This document shows positions 52,948 to 64,000 of a stretch of 64,000 nt of DNA, piece by piece; position 1 is the first letter of the stretch, and each line of letters starts with the position of its first letter. Source of the stretch: Auricularia sp. M13 (lineage: Eukaryota; Basidiomycota; Agaricomycetes; Auriculariales; Auriculariaceae). Location of the stretch: the NCBI GenBank assembly GCA_037042915.1, contig CM073193.1, positions 5,332,001-5,396,000 of the forward strand, given 5' to 3'. The notes beneath the pieces were generated by a model. It did not search any database and was not told the origin of the DNA. It worked only from the letters and a program-made list of their open reading frames with translations. The position numbers and the translations under genes were made by a program.

Positions 52948-53690
52948 ATGAAAGACCCCGGGAGCATCTCATATCAGTGTACATTTCAGCTGGCCGAAGG
53001 CAGTTTTTCGTTTCCGAGCGCGCTTCGGGGGACGGGTCGAAAGTGCCAAAAACAGCTATTTTATCGTCCGAAATGGACGGCCCAAAATCGTCAGGCATGG
53101 TGCAAAAAAGGCCGGAGGACGGCTCGACTCTGTTCAAAGGCCGGTGGAAAGAGCGCGCTTTTTTCGACCGGCCAAGGTTTCACAGTGGATGGCCGCGTGC
53201 GCATTCAAAACTACAAAAGAAACTCTGATACTCACGTTTTTGCAGAAATACGCTGCAGTTCGCTCGCGAATCGACGCCCGAACCTCCTGTCTGCGCGACG
53301 CAGGATGGAACGTCTTCAGATCAGCGCGCAGAGGAAAGAGAACTGTGTGTACTGTTCAGTGTAATCAATTTGATTGGGGAACTGATATTACTCACAAGGT
53401 CGTTCGCGTACCTTTCCAACGCTTCCACTGCCCTGCGGGACGCCTCTGAGACGACATGCTCTGAGCCACCTTCTGCGCGGACAGGAAAGAACGACGAAGA
53501 GGTATCTTGCCATTCAGCACCTCAGGCTCTCGTTACGGCCGCGTATCCAGCTCCAGCGGCATCCAGTGGCCCGCAAGACTCGAAACGGAGTCGGATTGCA
53601 GATGAAGACGACTGGTTTCTGGCATACAGCCGCGTCAAGGCGTTCATTGTAGACTGCTTTCGCGCATTCATACCAGCCGAGGCCTGGTAA
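52948..53690 (+). CDS. Possible multi-exon gene, weak model
   Basis: Overlapping plus-strand frames (about 52948-53364 and 53370-53690) are separated by splice-like signals (an acceptor TTTTTGCAG near 53245). They contain protein-like stretches such as KYAAVRSRIDARTSCLRDAG and ending EDDWFLAYSRVKAFIVDCFR. Exons could not be fixed and no domain is recognised. Confidence 0.25.
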
Positions 53691-55682
53691 CCCGCATCAC
53701 CGTGGTCTGGCGGGGCGAGCGCTAGCCTTCTTGCTCATTTCGTCGTGCAATCAGCACTGAGCACTGTAAATAAATACTTGGTGCTATGCGAAACGAGCTC
53801 ACTTTTTTGGTGCTTTGAAGCGCCACCTTTCACGGGATGTGAGCGCTATGGACGACCCAGCCTGACGGAGTGGGGCGGCTTCCTTCAAGTTGGTACGAGA
53901 TTGACTGGGACACGTCAGCATCGGAGCCTGAAAGACCTTCTCCTGCTTTCTTCCTCCTTGGCATCCAGATTCCAGAGCATATGCGCGGGTCACGCTTAAC
54001 CTCATTTCCCACTATTCGACTTCTATACCTGGTTTCCTCGCGTCTCGGCTTGGACGACTTGCTAGATCCGACATTCGTCAAGTTGTTTGCGCTGCTTGGA
54101 GATCGGAGCTCGGTATGAACAACACAATGCTACTGATACATAGGGCTATAGATATGCAATACCACGTTGCGGTGAGATAAAAGGAAAAATAACTGTGAAC
54201 AAAACGGAAAGACTTACGCGCAGTACATCGTGCGCTCTACTTTGCACTGGAATAAAACCAAATGGTTACTGTACGTATCCCGATCAACCCAGACGACCTG
54301 AGGCAGTCATGCGGCGCGGTCGCACCGTGCGTTTCTTCTGCCCAACCTCCATATCCAAGATACATCCTAGTCACCTGAATATATGCTCTCGTACCTTGCG
54401 TGGATATGTGCACCGTCATCCTCGGCGCCGTCGCGATGCAAGACCAGGTCTCCGCGCTCTGGATCTGGATCAGCGCTGCTCATTTGGAGGATGAGGATGC
54501 AATGCACGCCGGCTGCCAGTGGGCACGCTTGCGCAGGTCCCAGGACGGAATGGGCGATGACTCGAACGGCGTGTCTGCCGGCCGCGACTCGCACCGCCGT
54601 CCAATATAATATCGCAGCGCCGGTGAGGATGACTCGGACTCTGTGGAGTTGGACTGGGAGAAGGCTTCGGAAGTCGCTCCGTTGGCGTATACGGAACTTA
54701 GTCAACAGTGAACACTGCGGAGCCAACTCTTTGACAGCGAGGGGAGGGCGCGCTAGCGCTGGTGGACGGTGCTGACAGATACTGGATACTGGATACTGCA
54801 CGGTGCTGTCAATGGCGCAAATGTTGACGCAGGTGGGAGGGCTGATACTCGTATTTGCCTTAGTCGGTGCTACGAGAAGGGTGCGGCATCCGTAGTAGGA
54901 AAGCTCGAGACGGTTCCGCTCGACTCTGACTCGGACTCTGACCATGCACCATCCTATCATCGACACAGAATCTGCGAATCTGCGAGATGGGTGTCGCTGG
55001 CTCTTGCTAGTAGGTGGGGTGCGGGCTCGACCGTGACGATTGCAGGGCTCCGACGTCCTTCATGATCAAGTTCGAGCAAGTCTTACTGGAGCGACGGAGC
55101 CGCGAGACAGCCCAACATAAAGCAAGAGCACCGCGTAGAGCCGTCACGAACGCTGAGCATGCCTCCACTGACAGGAAGAAGTCAGCGGGAAGTGCAAATG
55201 GTCAGAGGGTCGCACGAGAAGTTGAACCGCCGCGCAGAGTCGGAAGAGAGGATTTGCAGCGGCACAGGGCTGACTCATCCGGGCGTCGGCGCCGGACGGG
55301 TGCAAGGTGTCCGAGCAAAGCGATGCGGCGGAGCTCGGGTGGTTGCGCAGGTTCTCGAGCACGCGTCCAGACCGCCGCGAGGGTGCAAATTCAATCTGGC
55401 ATGCGCAGAGAAGGCAAGAAGAGTCAATACTTAGAGGTAAGAAATAAGCGTCGCAGAACACCCTTTAGCCCATCGCTGTGGTGCGTGTACCTTGGAGCTG
55501 GAGGAGCACGCGACCAGACCTCGGCCGGAGTCGGGATGGGTTGGGAGCTCGAGCTGACAGACGGCTGTCAATGAATCGCGGGCTCGGGCAGGCCTAGCCA
55601 GCATTCATATTCAGTAGCGGTCGGAAGCTGGCAGGGAAGAGAGCCGCAAATTGCCGCAGCACCTCTTCCTTGGACGGCCACG
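53691..55682. other. Gene-poor stretch, about 2 kb
   Basis: Short open frames only (for example SWYEIDWDTSASEPERPS near 53880). None has a recognisable domain or a convincing exon structure. No terminal repeats noticed. Confidence 0.35.
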
Positions 55683-56242
55683 ATGTCGGAGCCGCTGGAC
55701 GACGGGCCGACAGCAGCGCCGACGCCGGCTGCGGTGGAGCTGCGGCAGACGCAGCTGACGTTCCTCCTCGTCTCTGGCCGCCGCCGCACGATGGCGTTCG
55801 ACGACGACGCGACGGTCGGCCGCGTCAAGGAGCTCGTCTGGAATACCTGGCCCCAGGGTGCGCCCGCCATCGTCCTCGTCGTCCTCTACGCCAGCTGACT
55901 AGTCGTTGCAGAATGGCAGGACGAGCGGCCGCCGGCGCCCAACTACCTGCGGATCCTGTACCTCGGCAAGATGCTGCAGGACGACGAGACGCTGCTCTGT
56001 GCGTCTTGCCTACCGTATTTACTTACATGTTAACTAGCTGACACACGCACGCAGCGCTGAAGCTCCCGCCGTGGAGCGTCCCGACCATCATGCACCTCTC
56101 CGTCCGGCCCTCCGCGCCGCCCGCCGACGACGGCGCGTCCAAGAAACCGCGCTCCTCCATCCTGCGCCGCCCGACCGACTCACCGGCGGCGGCGGCGGAC
56201 GAGGAGGAGGAGGCGCGCGGGTGCTGTTGTGTGATCTGCTAA
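55683..56242 (+). CDS. Membrane-anchored ubiquitin-fold protein (UBL3/MUB-like)
   Basis: Predicted exons 55683-55857, 55912-55998 and 56055-56242, with introns of 54 and 56 nt, give 149 residues with consistent phases. After a short Pro/Ala leader the ubiquitin-like fold starts at about residue 20: LTFLLVSGRRRTMAFDDDAT, VGRVKELVWNTWPQEWQDER, NYLRILYLGKMLQDDETL and TIMHLSVRP. This order (long insertion before the YLGKML strand) matches UBL3/MUB proteins. There is no C-terminal Gly-Gly for conjugation. Instead the chain ends CCCVIC, a CaaX-type prenylation signal with extra cysteines for palmitoylation, after an Ala/Glu-rich linker. It should sit on the cytosolic face of a membrane. In animals and plants relatives recruit E2 enzymes or sort cargo to vesicles; here that is inference. 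Confidence 0.8.
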
Positions 56243-57409
56243 TAGCTGTGTGTGTTATACCGTGCGTCTGCTGCCACTCGTTTCGCACTGCTCTGACATT
56301 TCGACTTGGAGTGCCCCCTTGTACGACCTACGACTACGACCTCGCCCGGACCGCACCTGCATTTCTCCCCTCTCCACTCTCCACTCTCTGTGATATAGCA
56401 TATGCATGGATTTCTCTGCGCTCTCCCCACGGTACACTATAGACACGCACCCCTTTTCTAATCCTCCCATCCTCGTCACGCTCGTGTCGCGCGTACTTAT
56501 TGCATCATGCTGATGGACCTTGCAAGAACCCTTCGAACGAAGTTCTCATTTCGCCTCGCAGCGCACATGACCCGACCCGCCTCTCTCCAGTCCTATCGCT
56601 CCTCCCATAACCCACGCAGTAACCCACGCTCCCCTTTGCTGGAGGCCCACGCTCACCCTTTGCTGGAGCCGCGCGCCTCGGTTCAGCTTGAGTCGAGACC
56701 GCCAGCGATCGGCGCGGCAGAACCCTGAGACGCCGAACCACCGGGTCTCCTAATAGCTCCTGATCAGTGATTATGGTTCTGGGTCGAGTGGCTCCTCTTC
56801 TTCTCAGCCTCTTCTCTTCTGGTGCTGGCTCTCGTCCGGGTCTGGTGCTTGATCTCATTCGGATCTGTTCCATCTGGGTCGCGTGCCCGCTCGTGTCCAA
56901 ACTTGGATACGCTATGCTTTTCCCGCCACTCACATGGGCCCTGGGGGATGGATTGCAATCGCTGGACTCCGTCGCGAGCAAGACTTAGACTAGTACTCTG
57001 CCAGTGCGCGACAATATGGCCGGCGCTCTGGCTGCGGCTGCTGTCGTACGGTGCGTCACTGTGGCCGTGGCGGACGGGATCCATAGGCAGAGTACAGTAC
57101 GGTGCCGCTCGCGCCCTGAACTTAGAACTACTGAGCCGTTGCATTCCGTCCTGCTCCACTGGCAGTAGTCTAAAATCCCAGTCTGAGTGCCGGTGTTCCC
57201 ATTAATATTGCGCCGTACTCCCGCAGGACTCGGACGCGGCGCGACTCGGAAACTAAAGCTCAAAGCTCAGGCTCTGCGAATCCGCGTCCACTGCGCCCGT
57301 CCCACTCAGGCTACCAATGGAAAGTGACTTCCAGTAACTCCAAAACTCGCGCAGCAGCAGCACAAACAAACCGCTCATCTACTCGCCAACTAAGTACAGT
57401 ACAACCGCC
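56243..57409. other. Intergenic between convergent genes
   Basis: 3' flanks of the ubiquitin-fold and transcription-factor genes. Open frames on the two strands here are without support. Confidence 0.35.
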
Positions 57410-60400
57410 TCAAGGCGCATAGCGGTTACTAGCATTAGTATTGGTATTGGCATTACCCCCGTCCTGCTGTCCGTCGACGCCGATGCCCGACATGAGGAGC
57501 TGCCATGGGATGTCCAGGCCGCTCGCCGCGGGCACTTGCGGCATCTGCTGAGTCCAGTCTCCAGTCACGGTGAAGGATGCACTGCCAGTGGCAGGCTGAG
57601 GCATATCGTGATCGAAGCCTTGCTGGAAGGTCGGTGTTGGGTGCGGGTCCCACGGGTATGATGCGTATCTCTGGGGCTGCTGCTGATGTTCAACGAATGG
57701 TTGGCCAGCCTGAGGAGCAGGAGGAAGCTGATCGGGAAGGGACCACGGATACGCCTCGGCTGTCGGGTCCTGTGGCGGCGGTGGCGGCGGCATGCAGCAT
57801 TTCGGCGAGGGCGCCTTGGAGGCGTTCTTGACGACGCGCGAGCAGCACCACCCGAACCGCTTCTCGAGCTCGACGAACTCGGTGTCCACGGGACGCGGCG
57901 CCTCCTCCGCGCCGGCGGTGAACGCCGCGTACGCCTCCTGCGCCTTCGTCCTGAGCACGCGCGCGTCGGGCTACAGTGTAAACCGCAATGAGCAAGCAAG
58001 CGCATCGACTGAGACAGGGGATGGATATGCTTACCAAGATGCGCGCGGCGCAGCGCAGGGAGGGCGCGAGGCGCTCGAGCCAGTCGAGGACCTTGTTGAG
58101 CTCGGCCCACGCGGGCGGCGCGAGCCCGCTCGCGGGCGCCTTGATGACGATCGACGCGAGCACGAAGTACGCGCTGAGCACGGGCACCCAGAACACGCCG
58201 AAGCGCAGCGCGCGCGGCGCGCCCGGCTGCGCGTGCAGCCCGCGCACGCCGGCCGTGATGTAGAGCGCGCAGCGGAACGCCGCGAGCACCGACTGCGCGT
58301 GCCGGCTCGCCAGCGGGTCGCCGCCCCCCAGCGCGCAGTCCGCGAGCGCGCGCGCGAAGAAGCTGCGGTGCAGGAAGAGCAGCACTGGGGGGGTGGGCAA
58401 CAGTCAGCTTTGGGTTGAGGTAGCGGGGTGAATGAGAGGCGGGCTTACCTCGCTGCGTGAGCAGGAAGGCCAGGTAGCGCTGCAGGACGAGCGTCTCGGG
58501 CGCGCCGGCCTGGCTCGCCTCGATGTTGACCATGCGCAGGCCGTCGCTGATGGGGTGCTCGCGGACGAGGCGGTCGAGCCGCAGCACGACCTCGTACGCG
58601 GGCGGCTTCACGCCGAACGCCTGGTCCTGGATCTTGAACATGACCTCGTGCGTGAACGTCTGGCACCAGTGGTGGACTGCAACGGGCAAAGGGCATCAGA
58701 TCGAAGCTCGAAGCGGAAAGGCTTTGAAAGGCACGCACAGGACGCCTGCCACGTCCCGTCCGCGCCGAGAAACCGCTCGTGGTCCTCTGGATGTTTGGCG
58801 TCGATGCGCGCGGGCGAAAGGCTGGGCGGCCGTCCGGACGCGAAGCCCGACCAGTAATCCTGTACAGCTATTTCCCACTGTCCGACGCACCTCTCCATAA
58901 GCATGCTGTATGGGCAGAAGTCGACGACGTACGAATAAGTGACGCCGCCGTTGTTGCTCGCTCTCGGGCAGATTCCAGGGCGTGTCGTCGCGGTGCAGGC
59001 CGAGCTGCGCCCCACGATCAGATGAGACTCGTCAAGGGTAAGTAGTAGAATCATCTCTGGCACACGTACGCTTAGGGCGAACCGTGCAAGGAGACCGACG
59101 AGGCCATAACCGATCGTCGAGCCATCCGGATGCTGGTACAACTGCAAGAACGTCGACATCATGGACTGAGCTGTCCGTGAGCTACATGTGTTCCGCAACA
59201 GGCAGCGTGCAAGTGAGAAACGCACGACGGCTCGGATACAGTGTATCGAAGGGTTGTCGATGACAGACTCGATGGAGAGTGCAGCGCGACCGAGCTCGTA
59301 ATAACTTGCTGCCTCGGGATTTTGATTTGGCCGGTCCGGGTCGACTGCACACGCGATGGCGAGGACCACTATACGTTTCAGAGTCCATTAGCGCGTCAGA
59401 GTCTGCACGAACTGCCATCTGCGTACGGAAGAACATCCCCAATTCATGCGTGGTGATACGCGAGGCACAGGGACCCGCGCCATGGTATAGCGGTCCAAGA
59501 ACCGTTTTCTCGAGCTCGTCCTGAGGAATGGGCATGTGAAGCCAGGTCGCGTGCCGGTAGTAGATGTCCACGAGATGCCTGGCCTCGGGAGCGGGAGGTA
59601 GGCGGTGAGCGATTTTAATTGTCATATGCGTGCGAGCTTCACGAATGCTGGTCATCGGGAAGCCGCCGGAGAGGATCAGGATGTCGAGCGGGAGCGAAGA
59701 GCGGGACTCCGTTGTTTCCGGCGCGTTTTCGTCCTGCTCAATGCAGCGGCTCAGACATCATGAGCCGTGCGATGGAGCGCAAAACGGACAAACCGAGTCG
59801 ATGAGATACTACGCGAATGCGGTGTCAGTCATTCAAAGTCGAAGCCTCATGAATGTGACGCAAAAACGCACGTCTGCAACAGCACAGTGCGGGCCGAAGA
59901 AGTGCTCGCGTTCGCCGAGTGTAAGCGTCCCGAGGCTGTACGTCAGGGAGTCGGTCGAGCCTTCCGCAGCATTCTCCTCGTGCGAAGATAGCGACGCCTT
60001 TGAGCTGAGCGCGGCTGCGAGCAGTGGGTGCGGCTTGTCGGATAACTGGGCTTGCAGTTCGGCAAGGGCGTCCTCCAGCTCTACTATTCGTCTGGCCATC
60101 TTTGGACGCGGTCATTGGGCATCTAAACGCGCAGGCCTGTTTCACATACTGCCTCGACCTTGTACTGCAAGTACTGGGTTCCTGACGTTGCGGTTCTGCT
60201 GGATAGACGCGGCGTTGTCAGTCGTGAAACAAGCTGTACAAAGGCGCGATGCACCTCGGCTCCGAGCCCAGCGTCCCTAGAGAGTAGGTATCAAGTCAGC
60301 CAGCATGGTCTCGCATGCTTCACAAGCCAGCCGCACCTTCGGGACATATTGCACCGCAGCCTCGCCTGAAGCACGTCGAGCACGGCAAACGCCTGTCGCA

Positions 60401-60544
60401 CTTGAGCTTGAGCCTGCGGCATTCGGCGCACACCACTGGGTCGGGCCCGCGTCGCTTTCTCGTGTCGTCCTGCATGGCTGAGGACAAGATTGGATTCCGC
60501 AGTCGGTCGTCGCCGGGAATCGCCAATTGAGGAGGATCCTCCAC
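57410..60544 (-). CDS. Zn2Cys6 fungal-specific transcription factor
   Basis: A nuclear regulator with many small introns. Exon 1 (60544-60337) holds the binuclear zinc cluster: CAECRRLKLKCDRRLPCSTC and RRGCGAIC, all six cysteines present. Exons 60181-60159 and 60099-59872 add a short linker and a coiled-coil dimerisation helix (MARRIVELEDALAELQAQLS). The middle part, to about 58.4 kb, is the fungal_trans domain: HLVDIYYRHATWLHMPIPQD, VLAIACAVDPDRPNQNPEA, LGLHRDDTPWNLPESEQQRR, then (after an intron) FWEIAVQDYWSGFASGRPPS. Further exons have VHHWCQTFTHEVMFKIQDQA, RYLAFLLTQR and VLLFLHRSFFARALADCALG. The last exon (57958-57410) is Pro/Gln-rich and ends in an Asn/Thr tract, likely the activation region. 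Exon ends in the middle are approximate. The target genes are unknown; a P450 lies about 3 kb away. Confidence 0.85.
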
Positions 60545-63448
60545 GCTAAATGATCGGCGCGAGTGATTCTCGCACCGGTCCCGTTCAGGCCCGCGGCCTC
60601 ATCGTGCTTTCAGCGAAGTCTGCTCAGCTCGTCTGCGTATTTTCAGAAAATTCAGCCAAGTACCTTCGCACAATGACCCCCAGTTTCATTGAACCAACGC
60701 GGCACAAGCCATCTCACGCTGACCGGGTCGAGGCGCCCCCCGGTGCGGGATGCGTAGGGCGCCGTCATATCACGTTTCCCACCTGGGTCAGAAGCCGTTC
60801 AATCTTGAAGGACTTGCGCTGCGGAATGATGATCCGGCACGCCGTCGATCTCCGTTCACACACGGTGTAATGCTGACTGTATGCAACAATTACTGAGGGA
60901 CGCAGATACAGGTAAACCAAATGAAGTGCGAGTAATGCATTCGACGTTCTCGACGCTGGCATTCTCTTCGTTTGACAGAATGGATGCCTTCCCCTACGAT
61001 ATTCCGCTATTATAAATCTGCGTGCTCCACATTCCATCAAAACAGTGCATCCCACAAATATGTAGCGGAGGCCCGCGAACCCGTAGCGCAACTTGCATCA
61101 ACGGCTGCGGCAGCTGGGTGCGGCTGCCTCAAACTCTCAATGGGCATTAATCGTTCCGTGTGAAATCCAACAGCCCGCTCGGGCATGGAGCTTCATCAGG
61201 TCCAACCCTGACTAATCGGTCGGAAGAACACAGAACGTCAGCAAAGGACCTAGCAAGGGGCCCACACGATTTGGATCCGTGAGATCCACTGGGAGGGTCG
61301 TGGGAAGATTGATGAGCACTCAATAAGCCCAGGGCTCCAAGCTAACCGATAATGATCTTTCCCTCTCTCAAAGTCGATAGATCAGAATCTACATCGTGAG
61401 ACATCGCCAAAGGCTGCGGATTGACGTCGTCTGGGACAAGCCCCGCGGCAACCACTGCCAGAGTACACTCTGATCTGCTTCGGTGCGTCCATTGCTGCGC
61501 TCTGTCACTGGCGCTTTGACTTCTGAAACTTCTTAACGCTGTGTCTGGCTCGACTGTGCGATGAAAGTGACGCAGTGGGTCTGGCAGCCCGACCGCGGCG
61601 GCCTGTCAGTTGCAGGCCTTCGCGTTTGTCTTTCCTGGCACTAGCAACGAGAAACCGGATCCCAGGCTATGTGGCTGACCTCTCTAAGCCTGCCAGACCT
61701 GTTGGATGGATCGACGTCTGCCGGCATGCAGCCAGATTGGGACGGCAAGAGGAGCCGGAACGGCTGTGACGTTATGAGTCTCGAGCTGTGGCAGGGCTTC
61801 TTTTCGCAAGTGGCAGCCTTTCGAAGCGGGCTGCGGTTTCGTACATCAACAGACATGCCTTCTCCGCCTGCAGCGAGGAACTTCGACTCTTTTCCATTTC
61901 ACCGATGTTGGATAACGCGTAGAAGACTTTGCTCTCTATGATAAGGCACCGGACACTCGGCCCGTGTCACCTCTGCAAGACACTGAGACGGTCTTCTTCG
62001 CATGCAACCTGAGCCTGAGTCCCTTGTCAGCAACTGTCATGGTGGCTATTTCTGGGCCTGGATTGTGTCCAGCTCACATGAAGCCGACCTGCTTTGATGC
62101 ACTGATAGGCATGAATCCTGTACACTCAGAGTCTGCTGAATACCCTGGCGCGCGTCTTCAGGCTCTAGGCTTTGATCGTCCGTCCGAGTCTGACGGACTC
62201 GGAGGTTCAGCAGTTTCAGCGCTCTTTCTTAACTTACAGTCGCAGCACCGACCTTCATGTGAACCCTGATGGTGAGGGTGTACAGCAGGCGCGGCCACCA
62301 GAGACTTCCTCAGCAATCGAGTGTTCGAGTTGTGCATCAGGAATGCGGTGATGGCCCCCACTCGCAGGACTCAGAAGATCTGGCCAGTGGCTGAACATGA
62401 GAACGAGTGACTGCGTGGGCTCCCATCAGCCACAGATCGTCTTCCAACCGGTGACCTCGCGCAGCGCTATCTCTCCTGGGGTAGAACGAGAGAGACCGAT
62501 ATAGCTCCAGCTGGGGGTCATGTGGTCTCAGCCACGTATCCAGAGCTGAGCCAGATCGTCGTTGAACCTGACAATGAGACGCCTGGGGTTGACAGCTTCC
62601 GTGACTCATCAGACATCTTGACCGTATCTTGCCTCTGTCAGCTGTTCTCAGAGACGCCACACGGTTGCACTATAGTTTCTCCGCTGTTGGCAGCACTAGC
62701 GCGTTATTTTTGCCGGACGCGACGTCAACTACTCCGTAGACATCATGCCTCGTCGACACTCTCACATGGAACGGCATGTAGTGCATCCGCTGCTTCTTCA
62801 GCCACTGCCCAGATCTGAGCGGTAGTTTCATATTGACGATTTGTGGGGTGCAACCTTCTTTTGGAGACGACATTGGTACCAGTAGTCTGCGTGTTACTCC
62901 CAGGCTCTGGCAATGAGACCGTTTTCGAAAACATGCCGACGTCAGTACGTACAGTCCAAGCCGAGCATGATCACGCGGAACACCATCCGACTCCCAAAGG
63001 CGTCAGTCAACATGTCAGCGTCACCTCTGACGCTCCCAGGCCCGGCGCCACGCACGCGGGACCAGAAGCACGTGCCTACACAACTGACGCCTGCTTTGCA
63101 CGCCTGCAGATCTTGCACCCTTTTCCCTTTAAGCAACAAGCAATAGACGAGAGCCCCTGATTACGTTTTATTTTTGCGATCTGCAGACATCGGGAGTGCA
63201 CATCCTCCGGGGTCGCGGTGTTGCTTAACGACACGACAAGTTGCCACAGTACCAGAGATCGTCCACTAGTTGTCCGGCGAAATGTCAACGTTCGTTTGAA
63301 CACCGGAGAATGAGATCCTCTCATATCCTGGTGTAAATATGTCCAGCCGTCCACCCTGTTCCTTAGTTACCTTTTGTTTTTCCCATCCATGTAATGCGTC
63401 TGAGGCTTGAAAGCTTGACGGCCCGATCGCTCCATGCGCATCGAGAAA
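60545..63448. other. Long intergenic stretch, about 2.9 kb
   Basis: Between the transcription factor (promoter side) and the 3' end of the P450. I see no supported gene, tRNA or terminal repeat. Open frames near 61575-62270 are short, overlap in several frames and lack domains; a decayed gene is possible. Confidence 0.35.
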
Positions 63449-64000
63449 CTACACCAACGTGTCCTCTTCCTTATCCGCAATCTCGACGTCGTCCTCGGGC
63501 ACGTCCGTACGCGGACTCAGGTACACCATCAACGCGTCCCCGCGTGTCATCGTGAAGTCCTGAATCGTCGCGTCCCACGCCGCGCTCTCAGGCGCAAGGT
63601 GCATTTCGAAGCGGCGGAAGAGCGCGCACGCGGCGATGCGCAGCTCCTGCAGCGCGAGCTGGCGCCCGATGCACGACGTAGGGCCCGCGAGGAACGGGAT
63701 GCATGTCGCGGCCATCTCGCTGACGGTGCTCGTGTTGGGCGCTTTCTCTGCTGTTTCGGCCGTGTGCGGGTCGTCTGCCATTTCTCCAGCGACGCCTAGC
63801 GGTTTAGTTATGTCTGTGCGGAGCCAGCGCGAGGGCATGAAAGCGTCAGGCGACGCAAAGTAGTCGCTGCGATGCTGCATTGCGAAGGGGTGCACGGTCA
63901 CTGCGGTCCCTTCCGGCACAAACCTGCAGTACCCGAAAGTTAGATAAGATTTGAATCTGCAACTGTGGACCCGACGCACATCCCACAGATAACCTCTCCA
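63449..64000 (-). CDS. Cytochrome P450, C-terminal part (cut by window edge)
   Basis: The C-terminal 160 or so residues of a haem-thiolate monooxygenase. The heme loop is PFLAGPTSCIGRQLALQELR (F-x-x-G-x-x-x-C-x-G, Cys as iron ligand). Upstream are FVPEGTAVTVHPFAMQHRSD and FMPSRWL, the usual PERF-like segment. The gene continues beyond 64000. A 56-nt intron at 63924-63979 (GTGCGT donor, CTGCAG acceptor) joins the exon at 63980-64000 to GMFVPEGTAV. The stop is at 63449. The C-terminal tail is acidic (PEDDVEIADKEEDTLV). An inserted Glu/Thr-rich loop (GEMADDPHTAETAEKAPNTS) before the heme loop is longer than usual. Membrane anchor and substrate-recognition parts lie outside the window, so the reaction cannot be stated. 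Confidence 0.85.
   Translation of the reverse strand, partial: WRGYLWDVRRVHSCRFKSYLTFGYCRFVPEGTAVTVHPFAMQHRSDYFASPDAFMPSRWLRTDITKPLGVAGEMADDPHTAETAEKAPNTSTVSEMAATCIPFLAGPTSCIGRQLALQELRIAACALFRRFEMHLAPESAAWDATIQDFTMTRGDALMVYLSPRTDVPEDDVEIADKEEDTLV

Overview
The window is fungal nuclear DNA, most likely from a basidiomycete (Agaricomycete-like). The evidence is short introns of about 45-65 nt with GTRNGY donors and CTNAC branch sites, GC-rich coding sequence, a Zn2Cys6 transcription factor, a cytochrome P450, an IKS1-type kinase, and LINEs and Ulp1/DDE transposons of types common in mushroom genomes. No rRNA, CRISPR array or convincing tRNA was seen. Exon structures were read by eye from frame continuity and splice signals and are predictions.

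Layout. 1-4.3 kb: two tandem minus-strand paralogues of an unrecognised family (FGxFVVxxLDPVAS signature). 4.3-12.7 kb: host genes for a repeat-built coiled-coil protein, a leucine-rich/F-box-like protein, an eight-exon IKS1-like kinase and an MFS transporter. 13.7-15.1 kb: an FAD-dependent dehydrogenase. 15-22.5 kb: gene-poor DNA with a duplicated exon-like module, a small membrane-protein gene, two non-autonomous terminal-inverted-repeat elements and a large palindrome. 22.6-31.2 kb: a third copy of the LDPVAS family, split by a full-length 7.6-kb LINE (LINE-A) with a 14-bp target-site duplication and a 34-A tail. 31.55-52.64 kb: a very large, much-interrupted LINE (LINE-B) bounded by a 15-bp duplication. 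Inside these limits lie two zinc-finger genes, ORF1 (interrupted by a young LTR element at 37.0-41.3 kb) and ORF2 (interrupted by a TA-flanked Ulp1+DDE transposon at 46.3-50.65 kb). 52.7-64 kb: a small two-exon gene, a mostly empty stretch, a prenylated ubiquitin-fold protein, a Zn2Cys6 transcription factor and the C-terminal part of a P450 that runs off the right edge.

The central 30 kb is a transposon nest whose order can be read. LINE-B landed just after a TATA box, then took in an LTR element and a pogo-like DNA transposon. LINE-A separately broke a host gene. Both LINEs share an inter-ORF segment with a perfect short hairpin, a cysteine cluster in ORF2 and an RNase H-like domain lacking the usual first aspartate. 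The least expected feature is that two zinc-finger genes, one with introns, lie within the duplication limits of LINE-B.
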